The notes below the pieces were generated by a model that searched no databases, had not been told where the DNA came from, and saw nothing but the letters and a program-made list of their open reading frames with translations. Shown one piece after another: positions 31,390 to 42,379 of a DNA stretch of 64,000 nt (position 1 is the first letter of the stretch; every line of letters starts with the position of its first letter). Location of the stretch: positions 1,692,397-1,756,396 of the forward strand of contig JALPQD010000076.1 in NCBI GenBank assembly GCA_023101885.1, written 5' to 3'. The translations under genes and the position numbers were made by a program. This DNA comes from Typhlomys cinereus. Its lineage: Eukaryota > Chordata > Mammalia > Rodentia > Platacanthomyidae.

Positions 31390-32960
31390 AAAAGTTGACT
31401 GAACACTAAGGTCATCTTTGTGGTGGGCAGCAGGTCCAGCTGTCCTTCAATATATCCAGCGGATTGGGTACAGAATTCCAATGGTTACTAAATCCACAGA
31501 TGCTAGCGTATTTATATGAAATAGAGAAGTGTTTGCATGGCACGTATCCTCCAGATACATTAAGATCACTAACAAACTGCAATGCTATGTAACTTGGTTT
31601 TATACTACATACTTCCAACAATAAGAAGAAAGTTTGTAAATGCTCAAAGCCCAGCATTTTTTTGAGTATTTTCAATCTATGGCTGGTCAGCAGAAGTCAG
31701 TGCTGTGTGGTAAAAGAATTTGTTCACTGAGGAGATTCATGATCTTAATATAGATGTACTGCTGCGGCAGCTAAGGCTGTCCACAAGTTACAACTCTGTC
31801 TCCCCTTTGGGTTAATGCTTCTCTGAGCTCCCAGGAGCATCTGTGGTTAACCAGTTAAGATTAAAAACGTCTTCTACATGGAACTGCACCGTGTTCCTTT
31901 ATTGGGTCCTGAGTTAATACACAGGGAGAACTGGACTAATAATATGGGAAGAGCTTCTTTTCTAAGCCACGAAGGCACAAACCTCTTCAACTTCCAGTCG
32001 TGACATAATTCCCGTTAATTTCTCTGGTATAGTGCCGGACCTTGAGTGGTATGAGAGGAAATGGAGGAGGCAGAAGTCAAGGCTCTTCATGTCTGAAACA
32101 CTGAGTCCTTCTGAACATCAAATCTGCATTTCACCTTGGGACTCTTATTAAAGTCACTTCCTGTCATTCTCATTGCATACCCCAGAGAAACAGGCACATA
32201 AACTAAACTGACAGGATCTGACAGAGTTATTAACTATCAGTGTCGAACTTGGTAACCCTTGTACCTCCTCATGATATGCTGCCACAGGGAGACCTTCCGC
32301 CTCCAAGGTCACCAGGTAGATTTTGGGGGAATAAGACTGAGCTGGGGCTTCTTGGTAAACTCCTCCCTTTGCAAATTCTAAGGAGGAGTTCCTCAGATAT
32401 CTGCTCCAATACATTAAGTGTCAACATTGTCCTGTTGATATTTCCTCATTTTCAGTCTTGATCATTCACCTACTTTACTATTTATTGAGTAGCTGTGTAC
32501 AAGGCAAGATGCTAGGCACTCAGGAAATTAAGAAAATAAAAGGTAACTGCTAACAAGGACATTATAATAGAATCAGAAAATCACACAAGTCTGCAAATCT
32601 AATTCTTAGAGATCTAATTGCTTAAAGATGACTTCAAAGGACATCCTTTGAAGAACACTGTGAAAGATACTTCTGTGAAACAAAGGTTCCAATCATCACA
32701 AAAAGTCAGAGTCAGGAGTTGGGTATTAGAAAACGGAACCGCCAAGGCTGAGGTGGTGAGGAAAGAAGTAAGTAGCCTCTGTATTGTGGAGGATGTCCAT
32801 GGCTGAGGAGAGCCACTACAGGGAATGTGGCCTTCCGTTCACGTGCTTGTTCTTGTGCTTGCTGCCATGAACTCCCCACCATGACAGACTGTGCAAATGA
32901 AAAGTACTCGGGTATTTGTGTCCTGAGCACACTACATCAGAAACTTAGACACATTTATGT
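31390..32960. other. no recognisable gene or repeat
   Basis: About 1.5 kb, apparently single-copy, with only short frames on both strands. A repeat-like end (catgaactccccaccatgac then tgcaaatgaaaagtact) near 32860-32910 hints at an old DNA-element remnant. Confidence 0.4.
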
Positions 32961-32967
32961 GTCCGTA

Positions 32968-33572
32968 TTAGTCAGGGTTCTCTGAGGAAACAGAATCTAT
33001 AGAATGTAATATATATAAATAAGTTTATTCAAAAATAACTCACAATAAAAATAGTGTGTCCTTCAAGGTAGCCGCCCACAGCAGCCTCTTTCCTGGCTGG
33101 AATGTTCCACAAAGTCAAAAGATCCGAGAAGGTCTCAAGCCTTTGCTCCTCTGGAGGGTCGAAGACGCTGGGTTCCAACATCGGTGAAGAGCAGCAAACA
33201 GCAGCAAGGCCTAGAGACCAGGCTCCAAAGGCAGCGGGAACAGGTGGAAAAGGTGAAGCTCCAAGTCAGCCAAGGATGGAGGCAGCAACCAAGAAGGCCA
33301 CGATGCTCCAAAGGGGACAACGTGCACGCAGAGTGGACCGCACAGCAAGTCGACAGCGGATAAGGGAAGAGAGCAAGTCCCTCCTCCTTGCACCTCCTAT
33401 TATCCGGTCCATCACTGGAAAGTACCACCCACTATGGGCTGGGTTCTCCACAGCAACCAATCAAGTACCTGCAGACTTGTTCAGGGGCCATTCCAACCAT
33501 TAACCTTCCACAGCTGCCCCCCAAAAAGTCTGCAACTGTCAAGTTGACATGAAAACGCAACCATAACAGTCT
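32968..33572 (-). mobile_element. hAT-like non-autonomous element, antisense, long form
   Basis: Plus strand begins attagtcagggttctctgag and agaatctatagaatgt, then an ataagtttattc block. It ends with cactatgggctgggttctcc, accaatcaagtacctgcag, ctgcaactgtcaagttgaca and aaccataacag. The interior 33060-33400 is GC-richer and keeps a 133-codon plus-strand frame (33102-33503) plus three antisense frames. Open frames on both strands inside a repeat argue against a gene. A shorter relative lies at 44060. Confidence 0.68.
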
Positions 33573-33739
33573 CTGTACCATGTCAGATCTCATTGAACAC
33601 ATTCACAAGCTGTGTCAGTTTACTTGATTGTGATTTATCTAGGAATCTTGATTTTTCCCTTAATAGCCTGGACGTTTTCAATCACAGTTCCTTTAGTTCT
33701 AAACTTCATTAGTAATATTATTTCTCAGATATCTTATAC

Positions 33740-33743
<4 letters not shown>

Positions 33744-33773
<30 letters not shown>

Positions 33774-33790
33774 TATAGATACATAGATAG
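33744..33790. repeat. (CA)n and AGAT microsatellite
   Basis: Fourteen CA units followed by a short agatatagatacatagatag stretch. Confidence 0.93.
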
Positions 33791-33794
33791 GGTG

Positions 33795-34318
33795 TGTATA
33801 GGTTAAACAATGGCTTTGAAAGGGCTGAAGCATCCACAACATTCAGCGAGGTCTTACTGGAGGCAGAGGTGGAGCAGTCCCAGAACCAGAGTCACTGCAG
33901 GTGGTCAGAAAAGATGTTAACACACCCAGCTGGTGAGCTGCTGAGACACAGGGAGGTTAAGACCGAAGTGAGGCTCAGGAACTGATTAGTCAAATGGACA
34001 AACAGGTAGATGGGACAGACAGATGGACGGCAGTAATTCAGTGAGCTGCACCAAGCAATGGGACTGTGCTGAGAAGAAGTCTAGGGGACAACTGATCTCT
34101 TGACACACATGTGGGTGGTGGGGTAATAGGTCAGCAGGACCTTCAGCAATTCAATATCAGGTGTCCCTCCTTTAAAAAGGTCATGGTGAGAGTTCAGACA
34201 GGAGCAATAGCTTAAAGTAGGAAAAGATAATCACCCTGGCTGTAGGCAGCAGTGAGGGTGGAGGAGGAATGTGTGCATGTGAGGGGGGAGAAATCTCTGC
34301 AGAAAGGAAACATCTGTC
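33795..34318. other. no recognisable feature
   Basis: Mixed sequence with short tandem gacagatgg-like motifs near 34000-34030. No gene or transposon is recognised. Confidence 0.4.
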
Positions 34319-34320
34319 AT

Positions 34321-34737
34321 AGTTAGATACAGCTGTCAACTTGATGGTTGAGGGTTTGAGCTCTGGGAACATTTGTAGAGAATTGGTAATTAGTTAAGCC
34401 CAGAGCAAACCTGCAGGAGATTGTTTATGGGAAAGGTCCAGCCCATGGTGGGTGGGACTAGCTTCCAGGCAGGTGAATAAAATAGAGGTAACTGCTTAAG
34501 AAGGGAGTCATCCTTGTGTATACTTGAGGAGACATGTTGATCTGGCAAGTACGGATCGTCCCTCTTTCAGTTGCTATATGGAGACGGTGTGGCCAGTTCC
34601 TTCGGCCCTGGGGTTGGTGTGAGTTTTCCCTGCTAAGCTGAATGGAGAACCGTAACCAGTCTGTCATAAGAGAATAAACCCCATGTTCCCTTAAGCAGTT
34701 TTGTCAAGATTTTATCAGCAATATGCAGGTGAAATTC
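34321..34737 (+). mobile_element. hAT-type non-autonomous element (URR1-like), sense
   Basis: Uninterrupted copy: tagttagatacagctgtcaa, gatggttgagggtttgagct, ggtccagcccatggtgggtg, cttgtgtatacttgaggaga, ccttcggccctggggttgg, agagaataaaccccatgttc and atcagcaatatgcaggtg. It serves as a template for recognising the broken copy at 27940. Confidence 0.85.
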
Positions 34738-34739
34738 CT

Positions 34740-35408
34740 CATCCTCTAACCTTTAAAGCCTTTCCAGTGTGGTTGGAAGCTTTGGTCACATGACACAGAT
34801 GCTAGTGGTTAGGTAGATCCTGCTCTGGACAGTGGGGAAAGAAAGCTGCGAGTGGGGAAAGGAACCGCTAGAAGCCCTGGCTGAATTCTGCGGGAGTCTA
34901 CCTAACAAGCAGTAATGGCAGCTCTTCCAGATGTCTCCATATCCAACACGTCAATCCATGTTTAGGGTCTGAGACAGGACTTGGCCTGTAGAAAGCATTT
35001 ACTAAAATCATCATTATTATAAGGACAAACATGAAATGTGGCAGAAACTCAGAAAAAGAATGAAAAGTGACTTGGAATAGCCAGATCATTGTCTGAACTG
35101 CAGTCCCTGCTCTAGAGTTCCTGGAAGGGGGGGGTACCAGAGAGAGCTTCATAGTGCTTCCATTCTGTGCCTCTACGTGGCTGAGAGGACGGTCACAAGT
35201 TTCATGAGAAGTCACCAGATCCATTTATTTCAGCATTTTACTTGATCTGTGTTTTGACACTGGACGAGATGGCTCTCAACTTCAATCCTCATTGATAAAA
35301 CAAGGGACAACCAAGATAAGCTACATAAGCATGAAAATATATGCATACACATTAGCACAAATGCTCAATAGGAAATGTCACATCATATTATAATAACGAT
35401 AATAACTA
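34740..35408. other. no recognisable feature
   Basis: Apparently single-copy. A minus-strand frame of 108 codons (34898-35224) has one hydrophobic stretch but no recognisable family. Confidence 0.4.
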
Positions 35409-35410
35409 CA

Positions 35411-35612
35411 TGGACTCTTGGGATGGCTCAAAGGGTAAAAGTCCCTTCATGAAAACCTGAGTTCAATCCCCAAAGCCCACATGGTAGAAGAAGAGAAATG
35501 ACTGCTACAAGTTGTCCTCTGACCTCCACATACATGACATGGTATGTGAACCTGTGCTTTCTTTCTCTCTCTCCTTCTCTTTTTATCTCAACTGAATAAT
35601 TAAAATTGTTTT
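35411..35612 (+). repeat. B2/B3-type SINE, sense, old
   Basis: Blocks gggatggctcaaagggtaaa, gagttcaatccccaaagccc, gttgtcctctgacctccac, a CT-rich run and aataattaaaattg end. Confidence 0.75.
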
Positions 35613-35663
35613 GAATCTCAGTGTGTCTGTTCATTTTTTTTTCTTTAAAATTCGTGGTTGTGG

Positions 35664-35918
35664 TAAGCCATGAGAGAGGGACAAACCTCACTTGCCAGAC
35701 AGCATGCTTGTCAAGTTTACCAAAGAATGCCAATTTACGGACCCGGCCCCCTCTACCTTGTGCACCTGCCCAGGAAAAATCCAACCACCAGAGGCGGAGT
35801 CTTCCTTCATCAATTAGACAATCTGCAGGCTTGCTTCTGGCAACTCAACTATTAATTCTTTACGAATGTACCTAGAGCTCGATCTTCAAGAGTTAGCACC
35901 TGTATCTAACTACATAGT
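35664..35918 (-). mobile_element. hAT-type non-autonomous element (URR1-like), antisense, partial
   Basis: Blocks cacttgccagacagcatgc, ccctctaccttgtgcacctg, tcatcaattagacaatctgc, caggcttgcttctggc, aattctttacgaatgt and gcacctgtatctaactac. The part that should precede 35664 is missing. Confidence 0.72.
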
Positions 35919-36137
35919 ATAAGATTACATACACTGTGGTATGTTCATGTTTTAACTACTTGCCATTAAACCCTGTTAGTCTATCTTCCTTTGGCTTTTT
36001 AGCCACTTATACAATGTCTTATCTCTCTCTTAGTCTTGGCCTCCTAAAAATAAATAATAAAAATCCCATAAAAAAGAATTATCCCTGGAACTCCCTGCGC
36101 CCACTGAATAGGTCCTGTGGTTGCCCTGCAGGGAGCC

Positions 36138-36425
36138 CTAACAAGGACAGATCTGAAGATCAGTAAGGAGAGCGGGCCTGACACGAGTAAATCTGAGGAC
36201 TGGGAAATGGTTCCGCGTCGTCCTCCTTTCCTTCCCAGAGCACTTGTGACTTTGCACAGCCTGGGCCGCTGATCTCGAACCTTCCCCAAGTGTCCAGGTC
36301 TGCTTCCCTGTCACCTGCGGAGGAGCCGTTGCTCTCTGTCCTTGCTGAGGACAATGCTGGACAGTGCGCTGTGCCTCCGTCGGGTGGCACAGCAGAAGGA
36401 CCCACGCTGTGATCAGCAGGCGCAT
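36138..36425 (-). CDS. open frame with signal-peptide-like start, unknown product (possible first exon)
   Basis: 95-codon minus-strand frame. It starts MRLLITAWVLLLCHPTEAQ: a basic residue, a run of about 10 hydrophobic residues, then small/polar residues suitable for signal peptidase cleavage. The ATG has A at -3. After codon 37 the sequence is CCGCAG/GTGACA, a plausible splice donor, so the coding part could end there. No family was recognised. The downstream frame (residues 38-95) is basic, Gln/Thr-rich and unremarkable. It lies in a CpG-rich, apparently single-copy patch. It could be a genuine exon of a small secreted protein or a chance frame; without a second exon I favour caution. Confidence 0.22.
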   Translation of the reverse strand: MRLLITAWVLLLCHPTEAQRTVQHCPQQGQRATAPPQVTGKQTWTLGEGSRSAAQAVQSHKCSGKERRTTRNHFPVLRFTRVRPALLTDLQICPC

Positions 36426-36965
36426 CCTAGTTGGAATTCAGACCACCACTTGCCAGATTTTGGGGGAAATTCCTGTTCTTTTTTAAGACTCTTTCTAAAC
36501 CAGATGCACTTAGCAATTAGCTTATTTAGATAAGCAATTAGGTTTGACTAAAATGTGACAGTACACGGCCTGGGAGATAAAAGCGTGGTCGTCTTCCAGG
36601 AGATCCAAGGCGGCGCAGCCAGGAGGGTCTCCGGGACTCTGCAGGGGCAGCCAGCCAGCCCGGAGAACCCCAGCGGGTGCAGACGAAGAAGGCGCCGCAC
36701 AGGCGGATCGCCTCTCTGCCTCGCACAAGTTTTGTCAAGAAAATGAACTCCCGGAGGAAGAGCGGCTGCAGAATAAAGAGCTAAACCAAGCAAAGGGGAA
36801 CCCCAAGACCTGGGAACAGGGGGTCACTGCAAGAAGAAAGCTAGGGAGCCCCATTACCGTGGCAGCCACGGCAGGCAGCCAGGGCAGCAACGACCCGTGG
36901 GAGACAGTCCCGTGCCTGCTGTGGGCGAGGCAGCCGAGACACGGCGGACAAGCAGGAGCTGAGCT
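36190..36965. promoter_or_regulatory. second CpG-rich patch, candidate promoter region
   Basis: CpG dinucleotides cluster at 36200-36400 and especially 36590-36730 (caaggcggcgcagcc, aaggcgccgcacaggcgg) and 36850-36955 (cacggcggac), separated by an AT-rich gap (36470-36560). No transposon signature is recognised. A ggagataaaagcg TATA-like motif lies at 36570-36582 on the plus strand. The patch may be a promoter or an unrecognised retroelement piece. Confidence 0.4.
36464..36473. promoter_or_regulatory. kappa-B-like motif GGGAAATTCC
   Basis: Perfect match to the NF-kappa-B consensus GGGRNWYYCC, located 39-48 bp upstream of the ATG of the minus-strand frame at 36425. A motif of this length is expected by chance now and then, so function is inference. 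Confidence 0.35.
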
Positions 36966-37092
36966 GCAAGCCAATCAAAGTTCTTTACGAAAACAGAAGG
37001 GAAACCGGCATCAACACTCGACCAGGGAGAACATTTGCACAAGCAACACAATGGAAGCATGGCATTGGGTTCAATGCAAACGTAAACGTCTT

Positions 37093-37960
37093 TTTAATTT
37101 TTTCCCCCTAGTTTTACAAACATAGTGAGTAGTTATCCCTGCTCCCCCTCCCTCCTTCTTTCCCTTCCTTTCTCCCTCCCTTCATCAACCCATCCTACTC
37201 CCTCCCACCCTTCTCTCTTCTCTGTCTGCTTCTATGGGTCCCAGGGTTCCCTCTGAATCATCTGTTCTAGGGGGGGGGTCAGGCCCCTGTGGCAGGCCAA
37301 GTGGCCCTTCCCTGAGCAGACCCATTGATAGGGGCACTCTCCTTTACCTGACTAGCCCTAGCCCCTAAGGTTTCACTATGAAATTATTTCTCCTGAGATC
37401 CTCAGTAGTCTACGAGGCATGTTGGTATGTCAGCCATTGCGCAGGTCTGGTAAGGACAAGTCTCATTGGGGTGAGTTCTTGGATGCAGCAGTCCTGCCTC
37501 GAGTGGAATGTCTTGTCTAGTGGCGGACCTCCCCATCTTTAGGCTCTTACAATCTTACCGCCCCCTCTTCCACAAGGTTCCCTGAGCCTTAAGATGGGGA
37601 GAGATTTGGTTGACCTGATGCTGGGTGACTATTGCAGGTTCGAGGGTTCTCTGCACTGTGGTTGACTGTCGTCTGTTTCACTGTTCTTCCACTGCACGAG
37701 GCTGCGTCCTGTCAGGGTGTTGAGATTCTATCCAAAGATGAAATGAGAGGAGTTTAGATGGAAGTTTACTCTCGGGTGTTTGCAGTTAGTATTGAGACCA
37801 TCTGATCCTGTCCACTGTCAGTTTCCTCTCCATCCACTGTTGTTACACTTGTTATGGTACTGTACATGCGTTCTCTGTCATGGGTGGGTGTTAGGGGTTA
37901 GTAAGCAGGTGGTTGGTTACCTGGAGCCAACCCTACTCTCTACTGTGTGCTATTTCTGTT
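37093..37960 (-). mobile_element. L1 LINE 3' UTR, antisense, diverged
   Basis: The plus strand starts with a T-rich tail complement (tttttaattttttccccc) and a pyrimidine-rich tract (37140-37220). It contains tcttacaatcttaccgcccc, tccacaaggttccctgagcc and aagatggggagagatttgg, matching the L1 at 55437 around 55890-55950. The rest is diverged, indicating an older L1 subfamily. No ORF2 sequence is present, so it is 5'-truncated in the UTR. Confidence 0.75.
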
Positions 37961-37989
37961 GCTTCCCTTTCCTTTAAACCTTTTATATA

Positions 37990-38660
37990 AAGGCCTTTTT
38001 TTTTTTTTAACAGTTTGCCCACGCTCTTTTGTTTCTGCTCTTTTGGGATCTTCTTGCACCCTCACCCCCCCCACACACTTGTGTTCCTTTGCTTAAAGGT
38101 CTTTTAAAGGGGAAAAAATGCAAAGGCAGGTAAGAGAGTGTTGGAAAAGAAGTGCATGATACATCCATGTATCTAATACGGACTTGCCCAAGAGTTAGAA
38201 ACAACTAGAAGAACTGGAAGCACTTGCCTTCCACAAAGCAGTGGTGGGAAGCGTCAGAATAGATGAAAGAACTCCTTTGATTTGTTTCAAGCTCTCCACA
38301 TTTGAACATTTCAGCACATGTATGTTTTACTTTGATAAAATGTAAGCTAATTCAAAACATCCACTCGACAAGGTTACTGGCTACAGATGCTATTTGTGAA
38401 GCACTTGTGGATAGGCACAGAGGGGACCGCAGTGACAGCCATTATTGCGGTTGCAATTTTAAACAAAGAATTCAAGCAATAAAATAGAGATCACAGATGA
38501 CTTGTCTGCTACATGCTATACATTGTTTCAGTTCTTTATTGTTTGTGGAAAATTTGCATTGACCTTTTAGTTTACTTATTTTATCAAGTAAAATGTTTTT
38601 ACTGAATGATTTTTTTTTAAATTTAGATATACTAGTCTTCCTTTATCCATGTTTTTATTT
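37990..38660. other. no recognisable feature
   Basis: AT-rich, apparently single-copy. This is the sequence into which the LTR at 38670 inserted. Confidence 0.4.
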
Positions 38661-38669
38661 TCTGGTCTT

Positions 38670-39139
38670 TGTGGCACTATCGATTCCGGGAGGTCCTACC
38701 TGGGCTCCGGAATCCATAAGGTCCCAAACCCAGGAGGTCGGGCTACAGATATGCCCCAGACATGTCCCAATATCCCAATAGAGAAACCATGCAGGCAGAG
38801 GGATGAACAACCAATGGGAAGCGGCTGTCTAACCTGCACCTGCAATGGATACCTAATAAACAGTTAAATGATTGGTGGCTGCCCCCCTCCCCCCACCCCC
38901 CCCCCCGTCCCTGCTCCCCCCCACCAGCGGAGGGATGGCAACACCTGATTGGATCCCTGACCCTATATAAGCCCAAACGCTTTCTTAATAAATTGAATCT
39001 GCAGCAAACTCGTCCACTGCTTGCTTCTCACCTGATTCCTGGGGTCTGGATGGTGACGGCGCGTCTTGCCCCCTCGCCTGGAGCCCGAGGCCTCTGCCGA
39101 ATTCCCCCTCCTTTCCCCGGCGGTGGGGATTCGGCAACA
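38670..39139 (+). mobile_element. solo LTR of an endogenous retrovirus (class II-like)
   Basis: 470 bp beginning TGTGGCACTATCG and ending GGCAACA, giving TG...CA ends with short imperfect inverted termini. It is flanked by ggtctt at 38664-38669 and again at 39140-39145, a perfect 6-bp target duplication typical of class II (ERVK/IAP-like) integration. Inside are a CCAAT-type accaatggga, a C-rich run (38881-38925), a TATA box (ccctatataagcc), a polyadenylation signal (cttaataaattg) and a GC-rich U5-like part. There is no internal gag, pol or env, so two LTRs recombined to leave one. Could act as a promoter. Confidence 0.85.
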
Positions 39140-39249
39140 GGTCTTCATGTAGTTGTGGTTAATAATGGTCTGACAATATTAAATGGAAAATTCTAGAAAT
39201 AAGTAACTAGTAAAATCATAGTAATTTTTATCATAGTGCATTGTTATTT

Positions 39250-39540
39250 TTTCATTTTTATTAATTTTCTTTTTCAATTTTCATGTGTATGTGTGCATGT
39301 GTGCATTGTACATGCATGATTTCATGTGTGGATAATGTGTGTGCACATGCATGTGCATATGTGTGGAGGTCTGAGGGCAATATCAGGACTCATCCTCATT
39401 CACTCTTCTGCCTTCTTCTTGAGACGGGACACTAATCAAACCCACTCATGGCTGTGGCTAGTCTGACTAACCAGCTTGTTCCAGATTTTTAGTTTCTGAT
39501 TTTGAAGGTTGAAATTGCAGGTCACTATATTCACTGAGTA
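39250..39540 (-). repeat. B3-type SINE, antisense, interrupted
   Basis: T-rich tail, TG-rich stretch (atgtgtgcatgtgtgcattg), tgtggaggtctgagggc, gctagtctgactaaccagc middle and a break at 39540 where a second SINE begins. Its head is not clearly found on the far side. Confidence 0.65.
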
Positions 39541-39780
39541 TTTTTTATATGTTTATTTACTCTTTCTTTTGCATGCATATATGTGTCTGTGTGTACATGT
39601 ATGTGTACAAAGGAGTTATAAGAGGGTGCTTGAGTGTGTGTGCCTATGGAGACCTAAAGAGCTTTCTAGACTCTGCTGTCATTTCCACCTGGCATTTTTA
39701 CGTGGAATCTAGAGATCTGAATTCAGATTTTTTTACTTGCAGGGCAAAGGCTGCAACTATTGAGCCATCTCTCTAGCTCT
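39541..39780 (-). repeat. B2-type SINE, antisense
   Basis: Tail atgtttatttactctttc, gtgcttgagtgtgtgtgcc, tttccacctggcatttttac, ctgaattcagatttttttac and a head complement attgagccatctctctagc. It belongs to the older subfamily and is inserted at the edge of the B3 at 39250. Confidence 0.8.
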
Positions 39781-39784
39781 CATT

Positions 39785-40860
39785 GACCATTTTATGAGTG
39801 ATCTGCAGACCCACACTCTTGGTCCTGGGATGTAGACAGAGGGGCTGGTTTTGCTTACAGCTGCAAGTGGAGACAGGGGAGGGGGGGCTGCGGCAAGTGT
39901 CGCCTGATATCTGGGAGAGGCAGCTAGAGGGTGTGTGATAGAGGACAGGCATGCATGTGCATGAAAACATGTATTTATATGTAAAAGGTCTGATAACATT
40001 CATGGTTTCAAATGTCCACCGAAGGTCTTTATGTCTCTTATGGATAAAGAGGGTGCTTTAGTTTGTTTTCCCCCCCAGTTGCTATGATAAAATGCCTGAT
40101 GAAAGCAGCTTGTTAGAAAAGAGTTTAATTGGCTCCCCCAATTAATTGGCTCCTAGATGTCAGGTTGACAAGTGATACTAATCATCACAGGGGAGATTAT
40201 GGTAATAATGGGAGTAGCAATCAGGGTCTCTCTAGAATGGGAATTATTACCTTGGAATCCCAGGAGATAATGAATGCAGTTCTAAAGATGTGAAGTAAGG
40301 AATCTCATGAGATTTTAATGGATCTTAAGATCTAAAAGAATTAATAAAAAGTTCACTAGAGAATGCTGTATATAATATTACTGTTAATAAATTTTGGGGT
40401 CTTTAAGACTTTCAAAGCCTTAGGACTTTACACTGTGATATGTGGCTACTGTGGTTAGGAGTGGGAAGCTCCAGGGGAGGGGGCAGGCTCAGCCTCAGCG
40501 AGATCCCCACTAAGGAGCTGGCCTGGTGGCTGCTGGAGCTCTTTGAGTCGGGCCCCTGGAGCAGCAGGAGGTAGCAGAATTCTCTGTGCTTTGAAAGGAA
40601 CAGTCTGGCCGCACATGGGGAGGGCTTAGGCAACTGTGAATAGGTAGGTCCCTGGAGGCTTTTGAAAAGTCACGAGTGAGAAAGCCCCATCCCCCACAAA
40701 GAGGGTTTGCCATCTTCTATTACAGAAAGACAACTTCAAGTGTCCTGTGGGGAAAGCATTCTGGACGGATGTCCTTGAACCAGTTAGATACAGGCGTCTG
40801 CTTGACAAATGAGAACCAAACCTTTAGGCACCTATGAAAACTTTATTTAAGGCAAGTCCT
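39785..40860. other. no gene; one short hAT-like remnant
   Basis: Mostly unrecognised. At 40055-40190 a piece reading cagttgctatgataaaatgc to atgtcaggttgacaagtg looks like the two ends of an old hAT-like element with its middle lost. Frames at 40412-40808 on the minus strand overlap each other and are not credible. Confidence 0.4.
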
Positions 40861-40864
40861 GAGG

Positions 40865-41215
40865 AAGCAAGATTATTTGATTGACTTAGGAAGTCCATGG
40901 TGGGTGGGACCATTCCCAGCATAGGTGGATAAGACAGACAGAGAGAGAGAGACAGAGAGACAGAGAGAGAGAGACAGAGAGACAGAGAGACAGAGAGAGA
41001 GCTGGTTCATTGCAGACTGGCAAGGTAGAGAGTGTGTGTCTCTCAGCTCTGTCTGTGGATACAGTGCGATCATTTCCCATGGTTCCTGTTGTTGGTACGA
41101 ACTCTGTCCATCACAATGAAGCATAACTAGACTCAGGAGCATGAATGAACCCATCGTTCCCCTAATTGCTTTGGTCGTGTATCTATCGCTGCAGTATTGA
41201 TATGAAATTAAGACA
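40865..41215 (+). mobile_element. hAT-type non-autonomous element (URR1-like), sense, with GACA repeat
   Basis: Contains aagtccatggtgggtggg, accattcccagcataggtgg, a simple repeat of gagaca units (40934-41000), tgcagactggcaaggtagag and an end of cccatcgttcccctaattgc. The simple repeat has expanded inside the element. Confidence 0.6.
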
Positions 41216-41219
41216 GTGC

Positions 41220-42025
41220 TCATTCGGTTAAGAAAAATACAGTTTATGGACCACTGCTGCACAGGGGGCTGTGGCACCTGCTGGTCACGGACATTAGGTC
41301 CTGCGTAACCACACCAGCTCCAATAAACACAGATAGTAGCAAGGGCTAGTCTGCTGTCTCCGGTTTACTGTAAGAAAACCATGACTTCAGAAGTTAAATG
41401 TGTTTGACCAAGTTCACACAGCTGCCTTGGAGCCTTTCCTGGGGTCTTTCCCCAGTCTCCTCCCACCCAGAGACCCACTGTTTCTTAAGGCGACAACTGT
41501 TGGACTCTAGAGCTGACCTCTCTCGCACCAGGTCCCTCCCGCTGAGGCGTTCAGGACACTCCCCCATCCTGGCTGAGTTTCAGGAGTTTGGGACATTTCA
41601 TCACTGCTTAATAATTGTCCTGAAGTGAATGACTGCTGTATTTCATCAGGCTTTGCTGGGCCATGATGCTTCTCTTCTCAACTGAAGGACTATTATTTAC
41701 CTTTGACACGGACTCTTTCATGCTCACGATCTTGTTCCTTTTATGTATTCAGGGTTGTAGACGTAGTTATAGAAGGTCTTTCCTCAGTCATTGACTTACT
41801 GGCAGTGTCCTAGGCCAGAACTGCTGGCACTAAATTGGTGAGTTCAGCACCCCATTGTTGATCATTGAGGCTGTCTGCTTCAAATTGTCATTTTAGAGGG
41901 AACCAGAATCCCAGCCATGAAGTAAAGCTTCTCTAATCGGATGACAACAGATTGCAAAGCAAGAAGGTTTGTGGGGGGCGAATTGCAAATGAAGAAAGAA
42001 AATGTTGAGAGGAATGAATAGCTTG
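41220..42025. other. no recognisable feature
   Basis: Apparently single-copy. A plus-strand frame of 76 codons (41398-41628) is not recognisable. Confidence 0.4.
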
Positions 42026-42029
42026 CTGA

Positions 42030-42375
42030 GGAAGAGGGACACACAAGCATGAATACAGACATACATGAACACACAGATACACATACACAAACACACACAC
42101 ACACACACACAGAGAAACAGAGAGATACACAGGAAGAGAGACATAAACAGAGACAGACACCAAGAGACAGAGAGAGACACAAAGACAGAGAAACAGAGAG
42201 ATACACATAGATAGATACACACAGAGATAGACAAAGAGGAGAGACACACAAAAAGGCAAATGCACAGAAAGGAGAAGCAGAGATACAGAGAGACAAGAGA
42301 TACACAGACAGAAAGAGAGACAGAGAAAGATACACATACATAAAGAGAGTAGAGGGAGAGAAGAAAGAGAAAGAG
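42030..42375. repeat. CA/GA-rich degenerate simple repeat
   Basis: About 340 bases built from acacac, gagaca, agagag and gatacaca motifs. It is nearly free of T on the plus strand apart from TA in gata. The three long antisense frames over it (rich in Cys, Leu, Ser, Val) derive from the repeat. Confidence 0.92.
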
Positions 42376-42379
42376 AGAT

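Noticed and set aside
33102..33503. 133-codon basic frame
   Set aside because: It lies inside an hAT-like repeat and has three antisense frames opposite it.
41880..42341. 153-codon Cys/Leu/Ser/Val-rich antisense frame and two overlapping ones
   Set aside because: Three long frames over the same bases arise from a CA/GA simple repeat, which has few stops in any frame.
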